A stretch of 64,000 bases of DNA from Cyclina sinensis (Eukaryota > Mollusca > Bivalvia > Venerida > Veneridae): the NCBI GenBank assembly GCA_012932295.1, contig JAAONU010000014.1:18344251-18408250 (forward strand), given 5' to 3'. This document shows, in pieces, positions 31,201 to 44,197 of this stretch. The translations under genes and the position numbers were made by a program. The notes below the pieces were generated by a model, which searched no databases, was not told the DNA's origin, and saw nothing but the letters and a program-made list of their open reading frames with translations. Each line of letters opens with the position of its first letter. The stretch's first letter is position 1.

Positions 31201-34200
31201 TCAGATTGTGCCGGTGTTAAACACAATAAGACAGCCACCTGTTATAGGAAGCCATTACAGTAGATATTACTTTCAAATAGAAAGTACCTCTACTCAAGAA
31301 CTCTCTGTTTTAAGCGGTCACTGTCGTAGTCTTGTGTTATTCTGTCCCATTGAATTATTATTATTTTTTTTTTTACATTTTTGTACAAAAAGTGTTTGAG
31401 GAATATGTGACCTAAAATTGTCTGTTTCCAAAAAAACAGTGTGCCCAATTGACGGCCGCTCCTGTTTTACTTGAAATGTCTGTTAAGTAACAATCAATGG
31501 TTTATTGCCCTCTTGGGTATATGTGTCAAACCATATGTCTACATAATTCCCGTACTGTATTGCCAGAATCAGGCGGAATAAGAAACACTTTTTATCTGTC
31601 CGCAAGCAATGTTTCTCCATATGCAAAAGAGACACTTTCTTAAACTTTACATGACTGGTGAATGTAATAAGTGAAAGTTTGTAAAACAAGGTGAATCAAA
31701 CCACGGAAATGCTATATACATGTGTAGTATTTAGAACACTAGCCTGTTAAATGGTGCTGCTCTTAAAACAGATATTTGAAAGCCTAGCGCTGATTTTATA
31801 GGAGTTAAATCTCTACACACTTGTATTTCGTTCGATATGGTCGTTAAATAGGAAGTTACTTCCAATATGAATAGAAATAAATAGAAATTCGTTTCATATA
31901 AACTTGATGCATCGCCCTCGTTTTTCTAAAACGTTCACTTTTGTCCCAGGTCAACGTCATTTAAATACAACTTAAAGTGCATTTTGTTTGTTTAAAGTGT
32001 TTTCTTAAGCATCAATCTTTCAACATCAAGTATTTTTCTACTTGTTTAACGAAACTGACAAGATATCAAGCGAGACTAATATATAGAAGTGTGTGAAAAA
32101 GTCGGCATGAATTTTCAAGCGTTTCTACCACCTAGAGTATTTACATAAGTGAGATTGTAAAAAAGAAATTAAGATACGACGGAATCATTCGGGAAGAAAT
32201 GTCCATTTTCTCGTATAAAATGTACGAATTGTATGAATTATACTTAAAAACAGTAAATGTAAGAGTAATATTATCAGTAACAACCCGAAATTAGTTTGTA
32301 AATAAAACAAATAAGAAATACAAGAAGGCTTAACTTATACTAAAGTAACACAAATAAAAATATGTTTCATTCTTTTTTTAACCGAAGATACAATGTCGCC
32401 TCTCAGCAAACGACACCAGGGTTAGCAAGGTGTGTCTGCTGCTAAGTTGTTGTTGTTTTTATTGTTGTTGTTGTAGAGAGGTGACTTGATAATAGCAAAA
32501 TATCGGCATCTCTAAGATGCCGTTGCACAGCAGAGACATTGTCAAGTGAACTTTTATTACTAGTGTACTGAATTAAAATAAGTTTATCTTAGTTTTCAAG
32601 AGGAATATATCCGTACATATTATATAAAAGGACAAAAATACGCTGAAAACACAGTTAAACAGGTGTACGTAAACTATATATAAATGACTATAAAACAAAC
32701 AAACATTAACCAAATTTCAATTAAGTGTGTTTCATACAGGATTTACCAGGCTTCTTACGTATTTGATTACTTTTATCATGCAGATATAGTTATTTTTTGT
32801 GCAAGGCTTGAAATAGCATCGGTCATAGTGTTCAACATCAGATTCGCGGTGGTTACTTCCCTTTGATACTGTTACAAGAGGAAAAAAAATTGAATGCGTC
32901 CCTTTCCTTTTTGATGAACTTTTTTTGTGAAAATAAATGAACAAGAAACAAGTGTTAAAATACTACTGTGCTATAGACATATTAATAACGGTGTCACCGT
33001 TGCAAAATACTCATATAATAAATTACTGCTTACAAATACTAACAAACAGGCGTGAAGTACACACATATAATTTATTATTATCTTTTATGGATAAATTGCT
33101 TCAAACGGTTTACTTTATTAAGCATTCCGTTCATAGTACAAAAATGTACCATTCTCTTTTAAGCATGCACGCCCCTCCACGCCTCCGCCAAATAATTTGA
33201 GTAAGCAAAAAAACAGTGTTCTCAACCTATTACGTGCTTATTGAAGTATACGTGTGACTTGCAAAACTAGCGATATATCTGACCCCATCCTCCCACTGCA
33301 CTAACCCCCAAATATTCTTAACAGGCTCATTACCATATAAAAGTCTCAAGTGAAAGTTTGCAATTTAAGAAAGAAATTCCTTAACTGTGTCTGTAATATT
33401 ATTGTTATTTCTTTTAGAGAGAGAAACGGGATCCAACTCCCTGAATAAAGAAATAAAAAAAGTTTAAGTTTCTACAATCAGATAATGAACTGTCATTGGT
33501 GTTTTCAGAAAAACAGAAAACAGTTATGATATTAATTCATATGGTAATATTCCACGCAAATTAAGTTTTCTTTTGAAGATGGAGCACTTGATTTTGCAAA
33601 ACATTTAGGATGTATATTTTCATCAAACTTGCATTTGAATCAAATTCAAATATTAACAAATTTGTTTATGTCGACTTATAGTGCAATACTCATGTATGCA
33701 TTCCTGTGGCGACATGCATATTTTGTAACATTAATCCCTACACGAAACAATTTACCTCCCTAGGTAAGAAATTGATTCAATGATATGAATTTAAATTGCT
33801 TTAATGGTTTCGCGCCTACATACATTCGAACATTTATGGCAAAATAAACATAGAAAAAAATGCCGCATGCATGCTTAAGGTGTTTCTTGGTGAATTAAAT
33901 TTTACATTCATGTGTATGCACCTGCGTAAATTCAAAGCTTGTTTTACGAATTACAAAACTTGAAAAATGTTCGGTCAACGTCCAGCACAAATTTGTATAG
34001 ATGTTTAAGATGCGGACTGCTTTCTTACTTTATATACAAAAAACATACAGATAATTTTCTTTCATCGTCTTTGTGACGTAAAGATTCTGATGATGATGAA
34101 CACTGATGATGATAATGATTTGTAATGATATTGCTATCGGTGCTGTCTGTTGTTGTTGTTGCTTTTGACAGCGGTGATAATAATGACAATGGTTGTAATA

Positions 34201-37200
34201 GTGATTACTTAGATCTTTGTAAAATGACGACGGTGATGATGATGATGATGATGAAAGATGATGATTAAAATAATGAACCGTGATTTAAAACATATAAAGA
34301 TTAGGTACATAAGGAAGTGTTTTAACGGTTCAAATCTGATTAGAGCATTTACTTTAGATTTTTCTACGGATTATTAGGTATTTATTCATGGATTAGGAAC
34401 AGTGGAGATCGTTAGTCCGTAATACAGTATACACAAAACAAATTGTTTACCTTTAATGAAACCATAACTTAAAGATTTTAGAGGTTTATTATGTAATTAA
34501 CTAAGGAATGTTTAAATTAACCTTTATCACATGATATGCCGTAAAACTTAAGTTAATGTAGTTTTAACATCAAAGTGTGCGGTATTTACACATGCTGAAA
34601 TCTAGACTTGTTTTTTCTTTTCTTTCCTTTTTTTGCTGTAATATAGTTGTACAATTTCAAGTGCGAAAATACTTTTACGCAAATTTATGTTAGAAATAAA
34701 AGCTAGTGTCGCTGTTGGCTTTAAGTACCTATGCTGAATATATTTGCAATTATGTATCATACTTTTAGAAAGGAAAGCACATCAAAACAACAACAAATTC
34801 AATACCTCAATCTGTTGAAATATAAGTTTGGATAAGTTGAAACATGACAGAATTATAAAAATTCCATCCACGTCCAAAAACATGTTCTGGTTAATTTGGC
34901 TGTATTTCTATCTTTAAGATGTAAAATGCGCTGACATACAGACAAACATTTGTAATACTCACCTGTTTTCGACTTAGAGAATCGATCTACAGTCTCAAAT
35001 GAGATATCTTGGTTCAAATCTCTCTGAAGCCTCTCCTGCCGCCGGGCGTTCTCCGTTCTCTCCCGCTCCAGTCGCCTGTACAAATCCTCGTCGCTACGAT
35101 ACAATGGATTATCTTTGCACATTGTGAAATTCCTATCAAACATGTTAATGTTGTCATCTAGCGCCGTTCCGGAGTCATCCAGCGTATTCTTAATCAAGTA
35201 ACTCCCTCTTACCACTCTCATGTTCGATTCGGATTGTTCGAGTTCTGATTTCATTTGGTCATAGGAGTAACTGCTTTGCTCATACACGTCTCGTTTCGGC
35301 TCATGAACTTGAATCTCGGACTTATACTTCTGGTCCGAACTTTTCCCCAACTCTATACGCTTTTCGCTCCTAAACTGACTGTGGGGTTGTAACTTGGTCG
35401 TATTCTTAACAAAATACTGAGTTTCTGCAGTTGCGGGTTTCATAGTATATTCTATATTTTCTGTACTACATTTGTAGTCAATCTCGTCAAATCTCATATG
35501 AGTTTCTTGCTCTTCTTCCTGTTCTGTTGCCTTGGAAGCAATTATTTTGTATTTCTTCTTTTCTAACGGCTTCGGCGATGGCACTTTTTCATGAGTTTGA
35601 ATATGGGCTACAGTTTTAAATATGGGTCTTTCAACTGGTTCTTCTGGTTTAGGGGCCTCAATCTGTGCCATTACACCTTCGTCTTTATGTTTTGGTGTAA
35701 CGTCGACTTTGACCAAGGAGTAATTAGGAACGTCAGACTTAACAACCATAGGGGGCACGAAAACTGGTGCAGGTGCTGGGTATTCTATGGCCTCGCCTTC
35801 AATCGTATATCTCTCAATGGTTCTTACACCGGCGTTGTCAACATTTTGTGTTGAAACTGCGGAGACACTATTTGCTTCGTCTAAATACACTCCCTGTGTA
35901 ACTTGGGAATAACTTTGCGCCATGCCGCCGTCATACACCCACGGAGAGCCACCAGAGATTTGATAGGAAGATTCATACCTGTCTTTAGCCGTAGCATTTT
36001 TTAGTTTTGGAAGTGAATCCCCCGGCTCCTCAACCATGTAAGAGGTCTTAAAAGAATCTTTGTTGTATTCTCTCTGTGGACCAGAATCTCTCCTCCGTGG
36101 AAAGTCATATTCATATGTTCTCTCTGACCATTCTTCTTCATTTTCCCTCAGTTCCTGGACGCCGTCCTCGCCGTACATAGCCGTCAGAATTTCTTGTGCC
36201 GTAGAATCTTTGATTCCACTTTCACCGACGGAATTTATCTTCGATATTCTATCAAACGTCGGACTATTTCCTGTATCACTAACACTCTCTGACGTGTTTC
36301 TAGAACTAAAATAAGCACTTTCTTGTGATTCACTGGTGACATCTTCTACATAGAATAATTCACCCTTTGAATCTTGGACGAGATAAATCTTACTATTTTC
36401 TAAGTCGTCAACATTCAGCACTGGATAATCAGGCTCCGGAGAACCCCGCCCTGATGAACTACTTTCCTCTTCGTCCAATTTTCTAGTCATGGTAGTTATA
36501 ACTAAATTTCCACCGTTTTTCAACTTTGTGATGCTTTGCGTAATTCCAGGTAAAATTTCCTCCGCGTTAGTATTGTCCATTTTACTAATACTCTCGGCAA
36601 TTTTCGGCAACACGGACGCAATTTCTTCCTCGGACACGTTATTCCCGTTAGTATCTTGTAACAGGACGGACTGCACTGACTCTCCGTGAGCTTTCATTAT
36701 CTGGCCCGCCGACCGGTCCGCGGGAAGGATTGAACTTGACTGATATTTATGTACCACTCTATTATCCGGCATCTCTGCGCTACGTTCCGCACTCTGAATA
36801 ACAGTCATTTTGTTACTCGAACTTGACATACCCTTTTTAACAGGACTATAAACTCCCTTTTTCACCCTATGTAATGTTACAGGGAGTTTGTCACTATTAT
36901 CAAAATCCGAATACGGCCAAATCCTTAATTTTCCCTTTTCATCCTCCAGTACATGTTGGAAGCCCGGAGTTTGAAGCACAACTGATGCTCGGCTGATATG
37001 CGTTCTGTCGGCCTCAGGGGTTTCATTACCTCCATTACTAACTGTCTTGACTTCAGTGACCGCATCCCCCGAAGACATTGAATGCGAATGAATGTTTTGT
37101 GTCGTCACCGAAGCTGAGGAGCGATTAATCCCTGCTTTATTCGTTTTAACTGCGCTTAGTTTATGGCCAGTTGACACAAAGTCATTATTCATGTCCACGT

Positions 37201-40200
37201 TTTGTTGTTTAGTTTCATTAGTTGATAACTCCAACGGAATGCGTACACCCAAAGTCGTTTGATGGTCACCATTTTTCACAGCCACTGTATTACTGTCCAC
37301 TCCCAAATTGTTATAATTTATTTCTCCGTTATTTTCTTTATCGTGTTTATTCTTTTCACTGTTGCATTTTAAATGCATAGGTAAGTTTGTAAAATTTACA
37401 TCGCAATTCTTGTCACTGTAATAAGATGTTTTGCTGGAGTCACTTTTTTGTGTATTTCTTTCCGCTTCGATTCTCTCATGCTGTACGTTTACATTCACAA
37501 AATTATTTTCACAGACTGGTAGCTTTTGCTGCGCTTGATTTCTCCCACTACCGATAATCGCCCCCATGTTGAATTTAATATCATCGCTCTGCGTGACACT
37601 CGAAAATGGGGTCTTAACATCGTAACAGGTATGGTTCAAGTTATCAGGATTAGCATTTTGGTTGTCTGAATGAATTGATAAATTATCAGGCGGGCGCTCT
37701 GTATCATAACAGCTTACTGGATATTGTGTATCAGCTGAAACTTCTAAAATCCTGTCCCTAGAATAAGCGTCTGTATTGTGTAGATTTTCCCATAGAGTTT
37801 TGAAATTATCACCAGTTTCTTTTTGCAAAAGTGAAAAATTGTCAAATTTCCTATTTAACCCTTCAATGCGTTGACAAGATGTATAAAATAAATTTCCTTC
37901 AGTCATGTTTCTATCGCTATCGTTTTTATGTATTAAGGCCGGAGGATTTGTCTCCCTTTCATTTTCGTCTTGCAAAACAGTTTCTTTCGCGCGCAAACGA
38001 CAGTACGGACCATAAAGACGTCTGCTTAAAGAAGACGGGTACCTGATTTTAAACTTTGGATCATCGTCATATTCCCAGGCATTTCTTCTGCTTGTCTTAA
38101 AGTTTCTATCAAGAGTCGTGTTTCTTCCACGTGATTCTTTTTTCCAAGATTCATCTAGAAAATCAAATTCTCCTTTTTCACTAACGGCAGACGGGCTGAT
38201 TTTGTCCTTAACATTTAAAGAAACCTGCGAATCTTTCCTTACATGATCACTGTCTACCACAACACTTTTATTAATGATTTCATTCTTAGGCTCAATTTTC
38301 GCTGTCTTCATTTCCTTCGAAATAGGTTCCATGTTTATTCTTGCAATTAGGTCATAAAGATAACCAGTCTGTTTTTTTGTACTAGCGGTACTGCTTCTCG
38401 CAGACTTTTCCAGACTTTGTTTTGGTTTTCTTTCTTTTACTGTTTTCCATGGTATGTTCCACAGAATACTAGACATATCTATATGAGAGTCTTGAGAAGC
38501 TGAATGTGTGTTTTTTGTTTCACATATGTCCTGTTTCCCAGATTCAGACATATTTTCTAGAGATTTGAAGTTTTTGCTACATTCTTCATTTACACATTTA
38601 CCAAGATCATTCGCGTTAGACATGTGGTTCTCAGATACAGTCTCTCCTTTCTGTGAAGAAGAAACACATTTAGAGATTTGCTTTTTATTAGAACATTCTA
38701 CAGCAACACGTTCCTCTGATTTGTATTTTGGCGCTCCCGTTAACTCTCGTTTGAAAACGTCAGAATTTATAGAAGGTGACGGCTCTTTGTTGATTACCTC
38801 TGCGGTGTCTGTTCGATTTGCAGTGTCGTTTACGTGATATGAGTGTCCTGGGAGATAGTACATGTTGTGAAATTCTTCATCTTCACTTTGATTTGGATCT
38901 GTATCTCCATCTATGATTTCTTCAATTACTTCTGGTGCAGCATCTTGTACATTTTTGTTATAGTTTTCTGATGTTCCAGAAGAATCATTTACATGAACTG
39001 AGATTTCTTCTGCTAATTTGCCTTTAAGGCTGCCATCCTGTGTGCCAGAACTATATTCAGCAGAGGTATGAAGCTGTGGCACAAACTCTGTAGTTCCGCC
39101 CTCGCTTGTATGCGGAATATTCTCAAGTGTATGTGGTTCGCCCTTATAATCATCACTATTATTTTCGCCTTCTGTTTGTATTCCTCTCAACTGATCCTCA
39201 TATTGTTTTAGTTCTTTATCGCAATCCGCGTCCGATAAATCAGAATAAATTTCATCAGAAATATAATGAAAATCTTCACTGTCTTCTTCGTATGACTTCT
39301 TCTGCCTTCCCTCTGCACTTGATATGTCATCAAAGGATGTAACTCTCTCTAACGGAGTTACTTCAAAGCCAAGGCTTTCTTGTGTTTTTAGATTGCTATT
39401 ATCGTCGATAGGTTCGGTTGTAGTTTTCTCATAAATAACCATGTTTTCATTTGGTGTGAAATTCTTTGGAGTTTGTGCTCTCTCTATCTTCACTGGTTTC
39501 TTCTTCGATGTTTTCTCCTTATTATTCTTGAAGTCACATTCTGACTGGGTTTTATCAAATAGCTCGGATATCTCGTGCACATATCCATGTTTTACTTTAG
39601 ACCTTGCGGAACCTCTTCGAGTTAGATTACCTATTTTCAGCTTCAGCAGTGGCGATTTTTTCACTGATGGTTTTGTAGGGTTTAAATTGCCTTTTTTTTG
39701 TTCAGTGTTATGTTTTTCATTTTTAGGTGTCTGTGGTTTAATTTTATTCAGTGGAGTTGTTTGTTTTCGTAATATCACAAGGCCATCATCAACGCATTTA
39801 GAAACATTTTGAACGACAGCGTCTTTATCATTTTTAACTTTGGTTGCAGTGAAACAAGTTTTTGTCGACAACTGCTTTCTTGTTTTCTTATGTAAAATGC
39901 CATCTTTATCAGAAGTATACGCATTACTTTGGCCAGTACTATTAGGAACCGAATGCATTATGTTATCACCCGAACAGTTTTCGTTATGAGTAGCCCATTG
40001 TTTCTCGATAGGCTTATTTCTTGATGAATCAGTTATCTCGATGTTTTTAAAAGAATTTTCAAAGTTCTCAACATCTTTTGTTGCTTTTTGTTCAAAACGA
40101 GAAATGCGTGTGTCTAATCTTTCAGTCATAGTTTCATTTACTTCAGGTTTACTCCTCGGGTTTTCACTCTGGGTTTCGGAATCAAACATGGATCGAACTT

Positions 40201-42856
40201 CATCCAATACTTTGTCGTCCATTTCGGCGTAATATCGACCAAATATTTTTGGTGACTTTCTCAGTTCTCCTTTCTTGGAAGATTCGAATTTGGAATCCAA
40301 TATTGAAAAGTCCAGTGGACTGTGTATTGTAACAATGTTAGTTTCTCCTTTTTCTTCTGGCATTTGCTTTCTGAAAGAAACACAATTTGCTGTTTGACCA
40401 TTTACCTTTTCATTCTCAAACCTTTCTTTCTTTTCTTTTAAACCTTTGGAGTAATCATCCGAGTCACCAGAGGTATACTGAGAAATTTTTATTCCGGATC
40501 CGTAACTGGACATATTTGCATCTGGAGTTACGTTCCCCTGGCTTTCACCTTCATCAGAACTGAAAGAAGAAGAACTTGTCTCTTCTGGAAACATACCACC
40601 TGCAAGTAAAATAGCAGTTCTTGGAGATAGCAATTCTGTCACTGAAACTCCATCTTGGTCATTCGGCTCGTCAACTTCTTTGATAAAAGTGTTTTCTTTC
40701 TGAGTGACTGGCATAGCTTTAAACAAGTCAAAGTCGCCTTCTACTTTTTCTTCTTGAACATTTTCGTTGTCGGAATCACTATATTCGTCTTCAGCATCCT
40801 CATTACTTTCTTCACTTGTGTCTGATTCATCATCAGATGTAGTGACTGTTTGTTTTGAGTCAACGCGGAATCCTTTCCTACATCTTCGTTCAATCCCACT
40901 GTTAATAGAGTCAGTTTCTAACATTAATTTTGGATGTCCAGAAGTAATATCAAGTTCATTTATTTCATTTATCTTAGCAATCTCTTCATTGAAACCGCGG
41001 AAACTGTCATCAAGACTACTCTCTAACGATACCGTATTGACATTAGCCTCTTTGCCGGTTTTCATTCCAATGTTTTCTGCATCACTTTCAATAGCATACA
41101 ATTCTTGCGCACCAGTTTCAATCAAATCATCATTTCGTCTCGAGTGTTTTTTTAGTAATTTTAATTCGTTTTCAATTTCCTTGATTCCGTCATCGAGAAC
41201 TGACAATTCTAACGTCTGAACTGACTCATCAATAACCCCACCGTTCGTACTTGGTACATAGTTTCCCAGTATATCAGTGTAAAGACGATTATTTTCCATC
41301 TGTTCGGTCAAGTCTTGGTATACACCTTTCTCTGGGGATTCACACTCTGTAACGGTAACCTTTGATATGTCTATATTATTACTTCGTGGAGAGTAATCGT
41401 CAAGTGTTGTGTCTGTGTCAGAGTCGTCATCGTTTTCAATCGTAGAATCAGAATTGTAATTTTCTGGTTCCTCATAGATTGCTACATCTGGTTGTTTCCA
41501 GCCTGTTACATGGGTACCAAACTGTGTAAGGTTTATTGAAGATGTTGCAACGGGCGGTGTACTCAATCCATTGTCATAACTATCCCATTCTCCACTCCCA
41601 GTTGGGCTCAACAAATCATCCCCACTTTCCCAACCAAACCCTTCAGGTATGAGAAGAACTTTCTTCGCGTGCACTGTTTGGTAAATCGGCACTGTCTGCT
41701 CATTTCCCATATCCCATTCAGTTGGCTTCGCACAGAGACTGCTTAGGTCAAGTTCTTGTTTTGAGCCTCTGCTCGGGCCTGGAGACATTCTGAAAACACC
41801 CAAGGGATCTGGAGAAGAACATGAAATTCCGCTATACCCAGAATATCCCGACATATTTGAAGGTGTCGGGGACGGAGCTTCTATAACTGGAGATAGTATG
41901 AATCCGTATCTATCGCGACGACCAGCAAAACGTTCAATATAAGTGCCCTGTGACTGACTGTTCGAATTAAGAGACTGTAATATATAATCAAATTCAGCTT
42001 CAATGTCATCTATTGCTTCCGGTTGTGACTCTGGTTTTTGCGAGTCACTATCTATTCTGAACACAGTATGTGTTTGAACATTGTAAAATCCTTCGAAATT
42101 AGTATCTTTTAGATCTGAATCACGGTCAGACAAATCTCCGCCGGCTGAGCTACTGTCGTCGGATTGTACATCCTCTGTGTCATCACTGTCTGTGTCAAAG
42201 TTGCTCGTCGCATCGGTTTTGTTTTTATCATTTTCATACTCCTCGCGATGGCTTGTTTCTTCAATTTCCTTCGAGGCATTTCCTTCGACCAGAGTCAGAG
42301 TCGGAGGACTGGTCGCCGGTAAAGGTGGGGGAAATTCCTTAGCGGTTACACTAGGTGGTTCGCTGTCTGGTAGTGGAGGTGGATGATCAAGGTCATCTAT
42401 TGCATGCAACGTTTCCTGACTTGACCTTTCTGAACTTTGTACGGAAGAAACGGAAGCAGACCGAATCAAGTCTGGTAAACCATGTCCAGCTATTGGAATA
42501 TGAATTATCTCTATGTCGTTAGTTTCTCTTAACTTATGAGAAATTTCCTGATTCTTTATCCGTATATCGGCAATTATTTTATCGTCATCTGTTTTATTAC
42601 TGAAGCGCCTCCATTCAGAATCTCTTTCTTCCGGAGATTTCCGTTCACTATTTGCAACATCGAATCCATGGTCCCATAAAAGGTTAGCACGAGGAGAGGT
42701 AACGAGAGATGATTCTTCCCGAGGTGTTGCGGAATCACTTGATCCGGACCGAGATGTTCCAAGTGAATCTTCCTGTTCAGAATCAGACGACGGCTGTCCG
42801 TTTTCTATGTACCCACAATGTCTCCCCTCCAAATGCATGGTTTCCAACTGTTCCAT
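28219..42856 (-). CDS. giant, largely disordered protein of unknown function (2,827 aa)
   Basis: Two coding exons: 42856-34963 (7,894 nt) and 28808-28219 (590 nt). The donor is at 34962/34961 (CAG|GTGAGT) and the acceptor at 28810/28809 (TTTTCAG). The intron is phase 1 and the join continues the frame through KREPEKPRQSLYELL. The ATG is preceded in frame by TAA two codons upstream and by an acceptor-like TTTATTTTCCAG, so a non-coding 5' exon is likely. I do not recognise the protein. Seen: a strongly Ser/Glu/Asp-rich, low-complexity body; proline motifs PPPLP (159-163) and EFPPPLP (174-180), the latter close to the EVH1-binding pattern; a charged helix YRRLERERTENARRQERLQR (2593-2612); and a C-terminal ~100-residue segment (about 2673-2765) that looks folded and beta-rich (GKAFITVKVTAE, VDLEFNVWRKNQ). 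No signal peptide or membrane segment. It may be a cytoskeletal or muscle scaffold, but that is a guess. Confidence 0.85.
28811..34960. other. 6.2-kb intron of the giant gene
   Basis: AT-rich intron without a recognisable nested gene. It contains (CAAA)n near 29740-29775, the GACG-type minisatellite at 30957-31170, (GTT)n near 32447-32476 and GAT-type trinucleotide runs near 34085-34265. No convincing alternative exon was identified. Confidence 0.5.
30957..31170. repeat. GACR-type tetranucleotide-rich minisatellite
   Basis: A degenerate run of GACA/GACG/GAAC tetramers (for example GGCGGACGGACGGACGAACG near 31000, then ACGGACGGACGGATAGACA near 31100) with strong purine bias on the plus strand. 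It has the same flavour as the CCGTCCGTCC stretches beside the 5' ends of the Helentron-like elements, so it may be a remnant of one. Confidence 0.6.
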
Positions 42857-44152
42857 TTCTTAAAATGCTGTGTGTTCTGGAAAATAAATAAGCATCAATA
42901 GAAAGTAAAACAAGCCAGTGTTATGTGTTCATATGATGTTCCTTTTCTCTTTGTTCTATGAATATAATTTTTACCTGTATTTGTTAATCCTACCAAATTT
43001 GTTAAAAATGTTGATACAAGTTTATTATTTTGTTGGGCCTTCGACTGACATATTTGTGACGTTTATTATATAAATCTTTTATACCAAATTATCTAAATTA
43101 AAAGTGATTTATTCAGAAAATTATCTTTATTGCACTTTAGTAAATAAATACCGTCTCCTTTTGTTAATAAACTCGTGGTCTAAATATCTGACGTTATACG
43201 ACGTACGCAGGCATGGCAAAGATACGCTTTTGAAAACTTACACTAAACACGTTTCTAAAACAAAGGATATTTTACAAAGAAGTAAAATTTGTTTTATTCG
43301 TCCATGAAATCAGATAATAGCATTTTATTTAAAGTCAACGCTTCTTTATAAATTTCTACTACGAAAACAAAAGCAGTTGTAATTGAATAGTTTCTCTTTG
43401 TGGGGAAAACGTTTAATTTCCATGTTATGAAAAGTAGCACTGCACTTCAAGTCAATGAAGATGAAAAAATAATATTTCAATTAATATCCTCTTGAATACA
43501 AATGTTATTTAATGAACCAAAAAAGTTTTAAATTGGTGGCCAAAATTCGTCTTTTTGCAATAACATATTTTGTTTTATTTTAGGTTGCAAAACAGTACAA
43601 AGTATAGTCTTAATAAAACAAAACATTTGATACTTTTTACTGTAAGGAATTCTAGGTATTATAAAATGACTCGTTTACAAAATAAAAATATTGATCTCTG
43701 TAGACAGGTGGTTGTTATACTAAGGTGTGTTTCGTGTCTATAGAAAGCAAACCAGTTATAAGTCATAAAGGCAATGAATGTGAAGGTGCGTCCAAGTTGT
43801 AACAAAACCAGAGTTGAGAGTATCCCTAGTCCAAACAGTTGAATGTAAGCCGTAGATCTAAAGACGTATTTGGTCTAGGTCAAATCCACATTTCGACGAT
43901 TGTCAATAATTGTAAAAATATAAAGGCAAGAAATATGAATGTAAAATGTGAAAAAAATGCTTTATTGACGTCTTTATACGAAATATACGAAAGACAAAGA
44001 GTATTTCTGTCGTGATAAGAAACTGTGCGACGGCATAGAGCTTAAGACTACATTGTTTCCTCTTAGCTAATCTGTTATCAAACTTTATGTAACAAAATGT
44101 TCGATTTTCAACCAAACAAGTTATAAAGTTTCACTCCCTCTCTCTCTCTCTT

Positions 44153-44197
<45 letters not shown>

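Noticed and set aside
40767..41219. Plus-strand 150-codon frame, and other frames opposite 34963-42856
   Set aside because: They are antisense shadows of the giant exon. Its Ser/Glu/Asp-rich sense codons give long open frames on the other strand.
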